DNA from: Podarcis raffonei
Lineage: Eukaryota; Chordata; Lepidosauria; Squamata; Lacertidae
Direction of reading: 5' to 3'
DNA: 64,000 nucleotides
Assembly: GCF_027172205.1 (NCBI RefSeq)
Contig: NC_070604.1
Span: forward strand, 4,975,501 to 5,039,500
Each line of letters starts with the position of its first letter. The first letter of the stretch is position 1. Below, in pieces: positions 22,739 to 33,983 of this stretch. Both the position numbers and the translations under genes were made by a program. Under the pieces are notes generated by a model, which saw only the letters and a list, made by a program, of their open reading frames with translations, was not told the origin of the DNA and did no database searches.

Positions 22739-23179
22739 ATCCTTTTAAACTGGGGGCGGTGGGGGGGAGTTGATGAGTAGTTTTTTGGCTGTTGTTCCTT
22801 ACTATGGTATTTTTGTGTTTTTATATTGAAAACTGCCTCAAATGAAGGAAGATATAGAAATGTAATATATAATAATAATAACCAGGAAGGCAAACTTGAA
22901 AAAAATATTCGGGTGGGTGGGAGTTAAGCCCCTCCCACCTAATCGACCACATGATGCGACACACAGACACCCACACCCACACCCATATTATTTGAATGGC
23001 AATGCCCATCAACTTTGGAAAGTCCGGCCCCCTCAAATATTTTATTGGGGGGGCGGGCTGAAGGGATCTCGGCTCCTATGATAACAAAAACAACCATACT
23101 TTCATAGCCTGAAGAATTTCATCATTCCCACACGACATCTGTTTCTGAGAACTCAGAAGTCAGCCAAAAAACAACACCC

Positions 23180-24060
23180 CCCACCCACCCCGCCCCCGCT
23201 TGTGGTTGCGCGCCGCCAGCAAGCCCTTGTCCGCGTCGCCTGGCGCGCAAGACAGGTTTCCCCGGCGGCCGGGCGCGCAGCTTCGTCGGGGCGAGAAGCC
23301 CCTTTCCGGAGGAGGAGCCCCGCCGCTGGAGCCCGCCCGGGGAGGAGGAAGGGGCGCGGCGGCCGAGAGGGAGGCGCCGGCAGCTTCTGGGCATGGCGGG
23401 CGCCCCGAGATGCCCTTCTCCGGGGCCGGCATGGAGGCTCCGCCGCGCACCCCCGGCAGCTGAGCGGGCGCCGCGCATCGCCCACCTACCTGCTGCTCCA
23501 GGTGAGCTGGCAGCGGGAGTGGGGGCGGGCTGTCCAGAATGCCCTCCAAGCATGTGCAGAGTGCCGTTTGTCCTCCCGCAGTCAAGCGCAGCGCAACGCT
23601 CGGGCGCAGTCGAGGGCTCCCCCACCCACCTTTTTAAAAAGCCCCCCCAGGTCCGTTTGCATCCCGGCCCGAGGCCAGGTGAGGCGAGGGCTCCGGCGGC
23701 AGGATCCCACCCCGCAACCCCGCCGGAGGATGCCCGTCTCTCTTGCCTGGCGGCCCCTTGGCGCTTCGCCGCAGGTGCCCAGATGCCCGGAGAGGAACGG
23801 CTGAAGGGCGCGGAGGACTTTGCGCAGAGCCCCGCCAGGGCGCCTGGCGAGGTCTGCAACGCCGCTGCGAGGAATCCTCAGCCAAGGGCGCTTGCTGCGT
23901 TTTCTTCGGTCCTCTCTGCCCGCGCCCGGGCTTGTCTTTGCGCACCCGCGTGTCCTGTTTGCGTTGCCTCTCTCTTTCAGCTGCGTTGCGCGGTGCCTGA
24001 AGGTGGGTTTTTGCCTCGGTTTTCCTTAGCGGCGAATCCGGCGCTCACCGTCCTCCACAG
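23180..24060. promoter_or_regulatory. CpG island, probable PAQR8 promoter and non-coding exon 1
   Basis: Dense CpG and GC over about 880 bp in an otherwise AT-rich region, 6.4 kb upstream of PAQR8. PAQR8 coding sequence is preceded by a splice acceptor, so a 5' non-coding exon must exist upstream and this is the best place for it. I cannot fix its donor. A 278-codon frame (23393..24229) is a by-product of GC content and is not called a gene. Confidence 0.6.
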
Positions 24061-25426
24061 TCAAGGAGGAAGGCGAGATGGGCTGCCCTTCGTTGCTCAG
24101 AGAGTTGGTCCTTGGGGGGACGATGCAAGCCCTTTCCTCCCCAGCTGGCCCGTCCTCATCTACCCCCTGCAATTAATTGCAGGAGATCCCACTCGAGATT
24201 ACTTAAATTGGATCACATTAACTTGTTGACCGGTCTGTTGGTGCTCACAGCGGGGCGGGGGGGTGTCTCTCCATAATATTTCAACACAGCCCCATTGAAT
24301 TGTAACCTGCTCCGTTTATTTTTAATATGGAATATTGTTGTTTCTTTAATAATTGCCAAGAGTGCAATTTTGTGTGTGTGTGTGCTTTGATGAGGGAGAT
24401 GAAGGGAGGTTCCCTTGCAGTTTTCTTCCTGGATTATCTAATTGCCCATCAAATGCTACACACACAAGACCCAGGAATCTTGAGGAGGCCTAGATTCTTG
24501 CTTGTATGCAAGAATCAAGCGCTGGTTGGAAAAGGAACAGGTCAGTTTCCCCGCTTCAAAACTCCCAGCCAAAGGTGCTCGATGAGCTGTGTTGGCAGCC
24601 TAACTTGTCTCTGGGCGCAGATTTTCAAACCCCTGGATGGCTTGGGCCTGTTGCCCTGTTATTGCTTGCACAGAGGAAGTCCGGGCTCCAACCTTCAAAG
24701 GTTTATAATGTCATTGGTTAGGTGTGGCAAGTCTTCAAAAGGAGCGCTTTGGAGGGAACTGGAGAAAAGGAAAGCATTGAGGTTATAAAAGCATCTCATG
24801 TGTACAAGTTGCAGAATCAACAGTGGTAGAATTTACACAAAAGCTCTTACAGTTTATTAATTAGGATTAGTGTGACCCTCCTAGTAAAAGGGTAAAAGGA
24901 AGGAATGTTAACTTATTCACTTCTCCATAAACAGTATAAGAAGCCACATATTTGGCTGAAAAACCATGCAAAGGAATTTCCTCCTCATCATGCACTTTTG
25001 TTTTTAAGTTATTTTTGGTACTTAGAATAGTAGTTTTGTTTTTCTTGAGTCAATTTTGCAAGTGGGTAAGGAATGCATTATAATGACTTTTGTTGATAGA
25101 CTTTTTTACGCTGTTACAGCCTTTCAGCAAATATTTCCTCTGTTTATTTGCGGATTTAAAGTTTTTTCCAGCTTTTGTGTAAATATAAATACACTGGATA
25201 ACTTATCTTTTTACTGTTTTTTTCTGAATGCATAATGCTTTTATATATTTTTTGTTGTGGATCGATTATCTTATGGAGCTCCTTTTTCTTACACACTTTC
25301 CAACCCAGTCTCCTGCTAAGCCCTTACCACAATTTCAGGCATAGTGCAAAAATTAGGAATGAACTAACTAATCACTTATTTCTCCAGCTACAGTCACTGA
25401 CAAGTTCATTCAGCCTCATTTCTCCA

Positions 25427-25478
25427 TTAAGATGATTTTTTAAATTAAAAAATTAAGATGATTTTTTAAATTAAAAAA
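25427..25478. repeat. perfect tandem duplication, 26 bp x 2
   Basis: The unit TTAAGATGATTTTTTAAATT plus six A's occurs twice without a mismatch or gap. Confidence 0.95.
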
Positions 25479-25932
25479 ACTGCATTAAAATGTGAATCTA
25501 AATATGTATTTCTAGAAATACCCACCACTAGATATATTTTCTCTCACAATACTAATCTTCAAATACATTTTGATATATCTTTTGAGCAGAGAACTGTGCC
25601 ACCATAATTGGAGAACTGCAAGCTGCATTCTGATCCACACATTATTCCAGGAGGTGTAAGTCAAGTCAGCTAATACTGGAATTAAAGTCCTATTGTATAG
25701 GTTATTCCCCTGAGGAACCATGAATCGCTCAGTTCTCTGCTGGAGCTTGCAGAGGTCATAGAATTGAACTTAGCCTGTGCCAGATTCTAACAGTGTTCGC
25801 TCATATACAGCATTTCTGTGAATTCAGACTTGATTGGCTTTCTGCGTACCATGCAATCACAGTTATCACTGGAGTGTTTGCAGTGGATTCTGCTACATGC
25901 AGCTTTGCATGAGAATGCATGCGTTCAAGGCC

Positions 25933-26027
25933 CAGGGGTCAGCAACCTTTTTCAGCCTTGGGCCAGTCCACCGTCCCTCAGACCTTGTGGTAGGCTGGAC
26001 TATATTTCGGGGGGGAAATGAACGAAT
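25933..26027. mobile_element. hAT-type MITE, left end only
   Basis: CAGGGGTCAGCAACCTTTTT, then CAGACCTTGTGG and GCTGGACTATATTTCG: the same family as 11252..11503. It is cut off where CR1-like sequence begins near 26026. Confidence 0.65.
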
Positions 26028-26485
26028 TATATGAGGAACAGTTGAGGGAGACAGGTATGTTTAGCCTGCAGAATAAGAGACTGAGAGGAGATATGAGAGC
26101 CATCTTCAAATATCTCAAGGGCTGTCACATGGAGCAAACTTCTTTTCTCCTTCTCTGAAGGGTAGGACCTGAACCAGTGGCTTCAAATTACAAGAAAAGG
26201 GTTTCTGACTAAGCATTAGGAAGAACTTTATGACAGTAATGCTTGGCAGTGAACAGACTCCCAGAAGAGGTGGTGGACGCTGATTCCTTGGAGGTTTTTA
26301 AGCAGAGATTGGATGGCCACCTGTCATGGATGCTTTAGCTGAGATTCCTGCATTGCAGAGGGTTGGACTAGATGACCCTCAGGGCCCATTCCAACTCAAC
26401 AATTGTGATTTTATGTTGTGAACCACCCTGAGACCTACGTTTATAGGGAGGTATACAATTTTTTTTTATAAATAATAATAATACA
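26026..26485 (+). mobile_element. old CR1 LINE 3' end
   Basis: Reads TATATGAGGAACAGTTGAGG, then GAGATATGAGAGCCATCTTC and finally GGTTGGACTAGATGACCC, all CR1 3' landmarks. Much more decayed than the copies at 16.1 and 49 kb. A second tail (AACCACCCTGAGACC to a T run) follows from 26415. Confidence 0.8.
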
Positions 26486-26557
26486 GTGCTGTGATTTTGT
26501 GATTATAACTGCTGTATTTTGCCCTTGCTTCTTTGCTGTGTCCTACTAGGAGTCCTT

Positions 26558-26903
26558 GAGGGATGCGGGTGGCGCTGTGGTCTAAACCACAGAGCCTAGG
26601 GCTTGCCGACCTCCCTGCGACGGGGTGAGCTCCCGTTGCTCGGTCCCAGCTCCTGCCAACCTAGCAGTTCGAAAGCACGTCCAAGTGCAAGTAGATAAAT
26701 AGGTACCACTCTGGCGGGAAGGTAATCGGTGTTTCTGTGCACTGCTCTGGTTCGCCAGAAGCGGCGAACCATAGAAGCTTAGTCATGCTGCCCACATGAC
26801 CCGGAAGCTGTACGCCGGCTCCCTCGGCCAATAAAGCGAGATGAGCGCCGCAACCCCAGAGTCGGTCACGACTGGACCTAATGGTCAGGGGTCCCTTTAC
26901 CTT
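26558..26903 (+). mobile_element. tRNA-derived SINE (copy 1)
   Basis: The head GGTGGCGCTGTGG resembles a pol III A box. The B-box region is decayed here, but sister copies show GGTTCGAATCC. The body includes AGTGCAAGTAGATAAATAGG and the end is CCCTTTACCTTTAC. A perfect 14-bp target duplication (TACTAGGAGTCCTT) lies at 26544..26557 and 26904..26917. Squamate SINE2-type; exact family name not asserted. Confidence 0.92.
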
Positions 26904-29090
26904 TACTAGGAGTCCTTATCTGCTACTATTTTGTGATTTTAGGCATCTGTACTATTCCTATGTTTTGTAGCGGCCATTGCATCACACACAAATAAAATCA
27001 ATCTTACCACCATAGAAAACGTTTAAAAATAATTAAAAAGTTGGGGGAAATGATTTGCACCTGCACCTAACCTTTTTCTAAACTAGAACTCCTTCAGATA
27101 TTTTGGGGGGAGTATTACATAGACCCCCCCTCCCCCAAATGCTAAGCACAGCAAAACAAACATAGCTACACTGATACTTCTGGAAACACGTCCAGAAGTA
27201 AAAACAGTGGACTGTTGAACCATAGAAATGCCAAATTCTGTACTCCTTAGGGACACATGAGCATCACTTTGTAGATGGGAGTATATGAGCTCAGTATCCT
27301 GTTTTAGTACTGCAGTCAGCCAGATGTAATTGAGAATTGGTTGCCCAATGCCAGATGTATTATGCAAAAGACACCTTACAGAATGCTAGGCAGACCCACC
27401 TGATAGATGCTCTCCTTTCTGTTTAAACTGACTTAACAAGTTTTAAAAGCTCTTGCAGCTGTGAAGATGAGCTTGAAAGTGTGTGGTCCATGCTTGGTGG
27501 CATTGTAGAAGCTGTGTGGAAGGACCTTGGGGGGTGATTAGGGGGGGAAAACTGGGTGCTTCCCAGCACTATCCGGAGTATTCTGGCTATAGCAACACCC
27601 ATTTTATCCTCATGTTCTTTAATACGTGCACCAGCTAGTTGCGCCTCCCCCAATCTCTTTCATTTGCATCGGCTAAGTTACTCAGACAAGTTGCACACAA
27701 ATGCTGTTATTTGGGAGTAGCCAAAATAATTCAGCTCTCCGAAGGATAGAGGGTAAGCTGAGGCTGAAATAGATGCCCTGCGAAATGAATATAGCTGTTC
27801 AGCAAACGGCTTCGCCCACGCAGAAATGAGAGAATAGAAGCTTTGTGGAAGTGAAACAGTGAGGGCTGCTGACCTTGGGCTTTTCAGTCTGTAATGTTAA
27901 TTGCTTTCTGCTTTGTTCATCATCACCACATGACTGCTGAAAACTGGCAAGTTGTTCTTGTTTGCTAATGTCCTGGAATTTTCTCAAATGAAGGATTCAA
28001 TGACCGCTGTTGATTTTTAAATATTTTTTTAGCTTGTTTTCCAACTCTTAAGTGTTCAGATATTTTCTGAGAAATCTTGACTCTTAATTTAACTCTTCTA
28101 ACACCAATGTTTTCATCAAGACACCACAGATGCACTGTACTTGTTTTGTTCTACATATCCAAGCAGCATGAGATGGTTATCTGTGGTCATGAGAAACTTG
28201 TAGAACAGATTTTCTTAGTGTAATTGCGATAAAGAAAATGTGTCCTTTGCACCTGCTAATAATGAACTGGGAGAGGGGGGAATTATGTGGTTCCTAATAA
28301 CGCATTTAGCATCGGTTTGGACCTTAGTACTGAATGGAAACTGTGTGGAAGATACTGGCATTAGAAAGCGAGAAAACAAGCAGATAGAACAAAAAACCAA
28401 TGAAAGCCCTCACAGGGTTAGCTGTCATCATCCAGACCTTTTGATTTTGTGTTGGGGGGGTGAAGTTGAGTATGGCTGCTCTTTCTATTTCAGGAAAAGA
28501 TGAAACAGTGATTTCTGAATTAATTTAAACTTCAAAAATGGTTGTTTTGAAAAGCAGTTCTGGTTGAGGTGGATGTGAAATTTAGGCTTCCTTTCGCTGG
28601 AACTTCGTTTTCAAGAGTGGAGGAGTAGGAATTTGGTAACATCTGTGAAGTGGGTGGAGAAAATCATTTGACTTTCACAGGAGGGAAGAGTTAGCAAATT
28701 ATTACGTGGTCAGAGGGCCTTTTTCTCTTCCCCTTTCCTCCTCCTTCTTTTAAAAAAACATAATTTGATGCTTGAAGCAGCTAGGAATTGTGACTTCTGC
28801 TACACACTTTCAAAACAGAGCAAGAAATCACCATGTGCATTGTACTGAAGGGAAGTGGGGAGATGGCTGCCTTGGCTATTGTAATTGTAAGCTAACTATC
28901 CGCCCTCTTGGAAGTCCATCTTTCTCACTGGATTGTCCATCTCACGCTCCTGCTCTTCAGGAGGGTTTCTGCACAGGCAACAACCTTTGCAGTTTAGCTG
29001 GACTGATACTTATGACCTGGCCTTAGTAAGATGCCAGCGTGAAGCAGCTGGAGGTGTAATACAAAAGCAAGGAACACTAGGCTGCCAGCT

Positions 29091-29530
29091 TTTGTTGTTT
29101 AGTCGTTTAGTCGTGTCCGACTCTTCGTGACCCCATGGACCAGAGCACGGCCAGGCACTCCTGTCTTCCACTGCCTCCCGTAGTTTGGTCAAAGTCATGC
29201 TTGTAGCCTCGAGAACACCGTCCAACCATCTCGTCCTCTGTCGCCCCCTTCTCCTTGTGCCCTCCATCTTTCCCAACATCAGGGTCTTTTCCAGGGAGTC
29301 TTCTCTTCTCATGAGGTGGCCAAAGTCTTGGAGCCTCAGCTTCAGGATCTGTCCTTCCAGTGAGCACTCAGGGCTGATTTCCTTCAGAATGGATAGGTTT
29401 GATCTTCTTGCAGTCCATAATTCAAAAGCATCCATTCTTTGGCCATCAGCCTTCTTTATGGTCCAGCTAAGAATGCCAAACAATGAGGCATGCTGAGAGG
29501 ATCTTGCCTTCAAAACTGAGGAGCACAATG
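29091..29530 (-). mobile_element. Bov-B LINE 3' end, 5'-truncated
   Basis: The minus-strand 3' end reads GAGTCGGACACGACTAAACG, the hallmark Bov-B terminus also found in ruminants. The coding tail shows RRSNLSILKEISPECSLEG, LQDFGHLMRREDSLEKTLML and RRGRQRTRWLDG, the C-terminal block of Bov-B ORF2. The frame stays open for most of 400 bp but a segment before TARRSN is missing relative to the family. Bov-B is known to have moved horizontally between squamates and mammals. Confidence 0.92.
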
Positions 29531-29918
29531 ATCTTTAATAGTTGCTTATCTCCCCACTGGGGTGTTAGGGGAGGGGTAGTACCTCTGGTGGGGGACATGT
29601 CCTGCTCCTTCCGGAATGGCTTGGTCCACACCCTGCGCTCAGCTCTCATCTCAGGCTCCTAGAAGCTGTCAGCATGCGACAGCAGCCACACCTCCAAAAA
29701 TGGCTTCGACTAGCCGGCTAAACCAGGTGAGGGAGCTGATGGGTCTCAAACCCTCTGTGGGCTCTGGCTGATTGAGTGGACAAGACCAAGACTGGGTCCA
29801 ATGGTCAAGAAGGTGGCTTCTACACATGCTGTGAAGGCACATGAGAGCAGATGGGCCTCCTCGATGAGCTACCTTCCCAGGTTGCTGAGCCCCATCTGCC
29901 CCTCAGTTTCCTTTACAG

Positions 29919-29953
29919 GACGTGCAGAAGCCTCCTTTCTGACAGACATCATG
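29919..29953 (+). other. candidate 35-bp 5' UTR exon of PAQR8
   Basis: A pyrimidine-rich acceptor (TTTCCTTTACAG) and a strong donor (GTAAGA) bracket 35 bp ending in ATG. No transcript evidence is available and the surrounding sequence may be repeat-derived, so this is only a splice-site pattern. Confidence 0.2.
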
Positions 29954-30473
29954 GTAAGAATGCATACGTTTTAAGTTCCTTGGTTCCCTGGTTTGCAAGA
30001 TCTGTGAATGGGAGCGGGAGTCAACGAATACATTCCATCAGCGGAAGCCCTGTGGAAGTGCTTCTGCAGGAGGGCTTTCTGCCCCCAAAATTGCCTCAGG
30101 GAAGTTGAGGGAGCTGCCAGAACTGTACATGGAGGATCATTCCCTCTGAGAAGCTGAAACGCTTGCCCAGATGCAACCATCGCCTTAGCTTAACGTTGAA
30201 TTCCTCCTAGGATGTGTGGTTGTTTTCTTAAAACAAGTTTAATAGCAGCTTTGCACAGGGGACGAAGGAGATCATACACAGAAGACTTGAGTTCCACCCC
30301 TCTTGCTCCTGCCTTCTGTCCATACTTCTTAGATGTTGTGTGACGCAAAGTGACATACACAGAGACTATGAAATATCTGTCTCTGCTTATTTCCAGTTTC
30401 TGCTCTTGCTAATGGCTTCTCTTTCTCTTTTCGCTTCAGGGATCCACAGGACCTCGCCACACACTTCGGCACG

Positions 30474-31532
30474 ATGACAGCCATCCTGGAACGGATCAGC
30501 ACCTTGTCCGTCAGTGGACAGCAACTCCGCCGACTCCCAAAGCTCTTAGAAGAAGGCTTCCCCAAGATGCCTGGCACCGTCAAAGAATCGGATGTCCCTC
30601 AGCTCTTCCGGGAGCCGTACATCCAAGCTGGGTATCGCCCCACAGGGCAGCATTGGCGCTACTACTTCTTCAGCCTCTTCCAGAAGCACAACGAGGTGGT
30701 GAACGTCTGGACCCACCTGCTGGCCGCTTTGGCTGTGCTGCTGAGGTTTAATGTTTTTGCGGAAGCAGAGGAGTTGACTTTGGAAGTCCAGTCCCTGCCC
30801 CTCTTCCTCTTCGTCCTCTCCTCTGTCACGTATCTCACTTGCAGCCTCTTGGCTCATCTCTTGCAGTCCAAGTCCGAGATGTTCCACTACACCTTCTACT
30901 TTGTGGACTACGTTGGGGTCAGCGTCTACCAGTACGGAAGTGCCCTGGCCCATTTCTATTACAGCTCTGATCAAGCCTGGTATGACAAGTTCTGGCTCTT
31001 CTTCCTGCCGGCGGCTGCCTTCTGTGGGTGGCTGTCCTGCGCCGGCTGCTGCTACGCCAAGTACCGCTACCGACGCCCTTACCCCGTCATGAGGAAGGTG
31101 TGCCAGGTGATCCCAGCAGGGCTGGCCTTCATCTTGGACATCAGCCCCGTGGCGCACCGTGTGGTCATGTGCCACCTTGAAGGTTGCGAGGAGACGGCTG
31201 CCTGGTACCACACCTTCCAGATACTTTTCTTCCTCGTCAGTGCTTATTTCTTCTCCTGCCCGGTTCCCGAGAAGTACTTCCCAGGTTCCTGCGACATTGT
31301 TGGCCATGCCCACCAGATCTTCCACGCCTTCCTGGCCATCTGCACACTCTCCCAGCAGGAAGCCATCTTCCTGGATTACAAGAACAGGCGAGACATCTTC
31401 CGCAGGCGGCATGGACCCCTCTCCGTCATTCTGTCCTGCGGCTCCTTCTTTGGCTTAGTGGCTTGCAGTGCTGTCACCGCACACCTCCTGCAGCGCAGGA
31501 TCAGGGTGGAGCTGGCCATAAAGGAATCCTGA
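30474..31532 (+). CDS. PAQR8: PAQR8 (membrane progestin receptor beta), complete
   Basis: PAQR8 (mPR-beta) is a seven-pass PAQR-family receptor for progestogens at the cell surface and endomembranes. The 352 codons are in one exon, as usual for this gene (human 354). It starts MTAILERISTLSVSGQQLRR. Motif A is E74-VVN-VWT-H81, motif B spans LLAH128 to YFVD145, and motif C is H280-QIF-H284. Together these give the histidine/aspartate set that binds Zn in the related adiponectin receptors. Long hydrophobic stretches at about 80-100, 108-130, 140-160, 173-195, 208-222, 248-262 and 320-338 fit seven membrane helices. A splice acceptor (TTCGCTTCAG) ends at 30439, leaving 34 bp of 5' UTR before the ATG. 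No damage is seen. Near-identity to PAQR8 in the core separates it from PAQR5, 6 and 7. Confidence 0.97.
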   Translation: MTAILERISTLSVSGQQLRRLPKLLEEGFPKMPGTVKESDVPQLFREPYIQAGYRPTGQHWRYYFFSLFQKHNEVVNVWTHLLAALAVLLRFNVFAEAEELTLEVQSLPLFLFVLSSVTYLTCSLLAHLLQSKSEMFHYTFYFVDYVGVSVYQYGSALAHFYYSSDQAWYDKFWLFFLPAAAFCGWLSCAGCCYAKYRYRRPYPVMRKVCQVIPAGLAFILDISPVAHRVVMCHLEGCEETAAWYHTFQILFFLVSAYFFSCPVPEKYFPGSCDIVGHAHQIFHAFLAICTLSQQEAIFLDYKNRRDIFRRRHGPLSVILSCGSFFGLVACSAVTAHLLQRRIRVELAIKES

Positions 31533-33504
31533 GGGATCGCAGTGGGGACAGGGCTCAGACCCGGCCTGCTTGAAGGAAACCAGCAAAGATGAGCTGCGTA
31601 TAAATACTGTATATAAGTAAATTAACAAAGGGAGTTGCCCCTATAAATTATAAACAAGGAATTGCTTGCAGTCTGGAACTACCATAAAAAATGCTGCCTT
31701 ATGTCCTAAACATTTTATTTTTTTTACTGCAGTGTAATAGTTGCTGGCCAAAGAAGCTTTTTAGGCAGATGTTTCTGTCCTGAGTTACCTGCTGAAATTT
31801 GTATGTATGTCAAAGAGAAGTGGGAACGGATAAATAATATAAAAGGGAAGTACCACGGAATTGCTCATTTACAAAGGCACAATTCTAACTGAAATACTAA
31901 ATCTGTGTCTGTCACAATGGATGTCAGGGTTCACGTACCTGAAAACCAAAAGTAGGAGTGTGTGTGTGTGTGGAGGGAATCACTGCATATAGCAAAGTAG
32001 CATGTCAGGGAGAAGACCAGACCAGACCAGACCTCATCTACTTGCCATGCTGCTGCAGGAGTTTTGTTTTTGTTATGGCAGGCATTTAATAGTTTGAATT
32101 GCTACCTGCAACTGGAGACAGCGCATCATAAATACAGATTTATGAACTCAGGAGAACTGGGTTGTAGTTCCAGGTATATGGTGAAGATTGACAGGGTTCA
32201 GGGACATAACCCAGTTTGGTCTGTTCCATTTTAGTTACCTGTGGCCTTGAGGCTTGAACTTCCTCCTGAGTTGTAAATTTCAGGAATAAATATTTTACAT
32301 GTCAGAGATAGTGCAGACAGGAGTAATGTTTGGTCTCAGTGATCTGTTTACCACTCTGATTTAGGTATTTGTGAATTCACAGCTCTTTTGTGGGAGAGAG
32401 TGAGCCACCTTTTCTTCTAGTAAGATGCCCTGTACTAGTATGTCCAAATTCCGTTTTTCGTCTGTGGGTTCCTGCTTGTTTAATCACAGCAAACGATTCC
32501 CCCATAGCAAAAGAGAAACCTTCCTCTAGGTGTGTATCCTCCCCCCACGCCTCTGTGCCTCACCTCACCTCCTGAGTTGGTGAAGGGGAAGCAAGGTAAT
32601 GTAGCCATACATGCAATTTTATCTTGCTCATATAATCTGTTGGCTCTCACATTTTTTCTTCCGCTGTTGAGATGTTTCAGATAGTGCAGCCAGCTTCCCT
32701 CTGCAACTCGCTTGAAGGATCTTGGGATGTGGAAAATAGGAGGGGAGAACATTTCAGCAGAAGAGATAGAAGAGAAAGGGAGGGGTGGGAGTGCATTTTG
32801 ATGGGGTTCAGCTGGCTGTGAAGACTGGTTTTGACAGGAGCCCTATGACCATAAAATTGCCTTCTTCTCCATCACCCTCCTGGATCCTCTGATTATGCTC
32901 TGATTGTGAAGGTCTGTAGCTGCCATCTCTCTAGAAAATACAAGATCTTTTGTATCTTCCAAAGACTGTTATTTTTGTGTAGCCTAGTTCCTCCTTAGCC
33001 CATTTCTGTGGTCTCCACTGCACACTCCTGTTCAAATCAGCTGTCTGGGTAATGTGGTGAGACTTTTCTTCTCCCTTCTTTACCTTTACACATAGCCAGA
33101 GAGGGGCTGGCGATGTCTTCATCTGATGCACGTTGCCTGTTTGGCTTCCCCATGCCTGCAACCTCTCCCCACAGCTCCAAAGAAGCCGTCTTTGTTTGTG
33201 CAGTAGCTGTCTCAAATGTACACACCTCCGCTTAACCACAAAATTAACGTGACTTACGTTTTGAAATCAGATGGAAATTGGTTTGTAGAAAACTACAAGA
33301 TAGATATGGATTGTAGCTAATGTCATGCACAGCTTCAAACACCAGCCATGGGAATGAACTGGAACCAGAGTAAATGTCATGTGTACACAGGCAGCCTAAG
33401 ATATAGGAGCTTCAAACGCCCCATTCACTTTCAGCTGTTCCTGCTATCCTTCTACTCTGCATGGGGTGAGCTCTGGAACCTGTGTGTCTTTTGAGAATGA
33501 GATA

Positions 33505-33746
33505 CAGTCGTACCTTGGAAGTCGAATGGAATCCATTCTGGAAGTCCGTTCAACTTCCAAAACATTTGAAAACCAAAGCACAGCTTCTGATTGGCTGCAG
33601 GAAGCTCCTGCAGCCAATAGGAAGCCTCTTCAAAAGTTTGGGTTCCAAAATAATGTTTGCAAACCGGAAAAATCTCTTCTGGGTTTGCGGCATTCGGGAG
33701 CCAAAACGTCTGAGTACCAAGGCATTCGGGATCCAAGGTACCACTG
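33505..33746. mobile_element. TA-MITE, core type D (copy 6)
   Basis: CAGTCGTACCTTGGAAGTCG to GATCCAAGGTACCACTG, TA on both sides, 242 bp. Words of the form GTTCAACTTCCAAAAC, GGGTTCCAAAAT, CGGGAGCCAAAACGT and CGGGATCCAAGG repeat through the core. An inner GCTGCAGGAAGCTCCTGCAG palindrome is visible. Confidence 0.8.
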
Positions 33747-33916
33747 TAATGGTATTGAATTACTACCCCAGTCTTGCCCACCTCAAAAGGACACACAGAT
33801 TTACCCTAATCATTGAAGGAAGGCCAGTTCGGCTGGATTTACAGATGCACCAGAATGAGGCAGTAAAGTCCTGAGAGGATAAGAGTAGACTGTATCACTT
33901 TAGACTGCATTACGTA

Positions 33917-33918
33917 TA

Positions 33919-33980
<62 letters not shown>
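33917..33980. repeat. (GT)n(TA)n microsatellite
   Basis: About 20 bp of GT followed by about 40 bp of uninterrupted TA. Confidence 0.95.

Positions 33981-33983
<3 letters not shown>

Larger units (their letters stand above)
11504..23180. other. MCM3-PAQR8 intergenic region: repeats only, no gene seen
   Basis: I find no host exon here. Recognisable items are listed separately: an L2/CR1 remnant at 12.2 kb, an L2 tail at 13 kb, MITEs at 14.3, 17.2 and 19.1 kb, a CR1 at 16.1 kb and a hAT element at 22.4 kb. The rest (notably 13.1-14.2, 14.5-16.0, 17.5-19.1 and 19.4-22.4 kb) is anonymous. Open frames of 60-130 codons in it lack codon bias, splice context or family resemblance. Confidence 0.6.
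24060..30439 (+). other. presumed PAQR8 5' intron
   Basis: No host exon is recognisable except a weak candidate at 29919. The stretches 24.06-25.9, 26.92-29.09 and 29.53-30.4 kb are otherwise anonymous. 29530-29910 has a repeat-like look (for example CTAGAAGCTGTCAGCATGCG) but I cannot name the family. Confidence 0.5.

Noticed and set aside
23393-24229. 278-codon open frame in the PAQR8-side CpG island
   Set aside because: Several long frames overlap on both strands in the same GC-rich block. The translation is Pro/Ala/Arg-rich with no domain and no splice logic. Compositional.
30546-31412. 288-codon antisense frame across PAQR8
   Set aside because: Shadow of the real PAQR8 coding sequence; no independent features.
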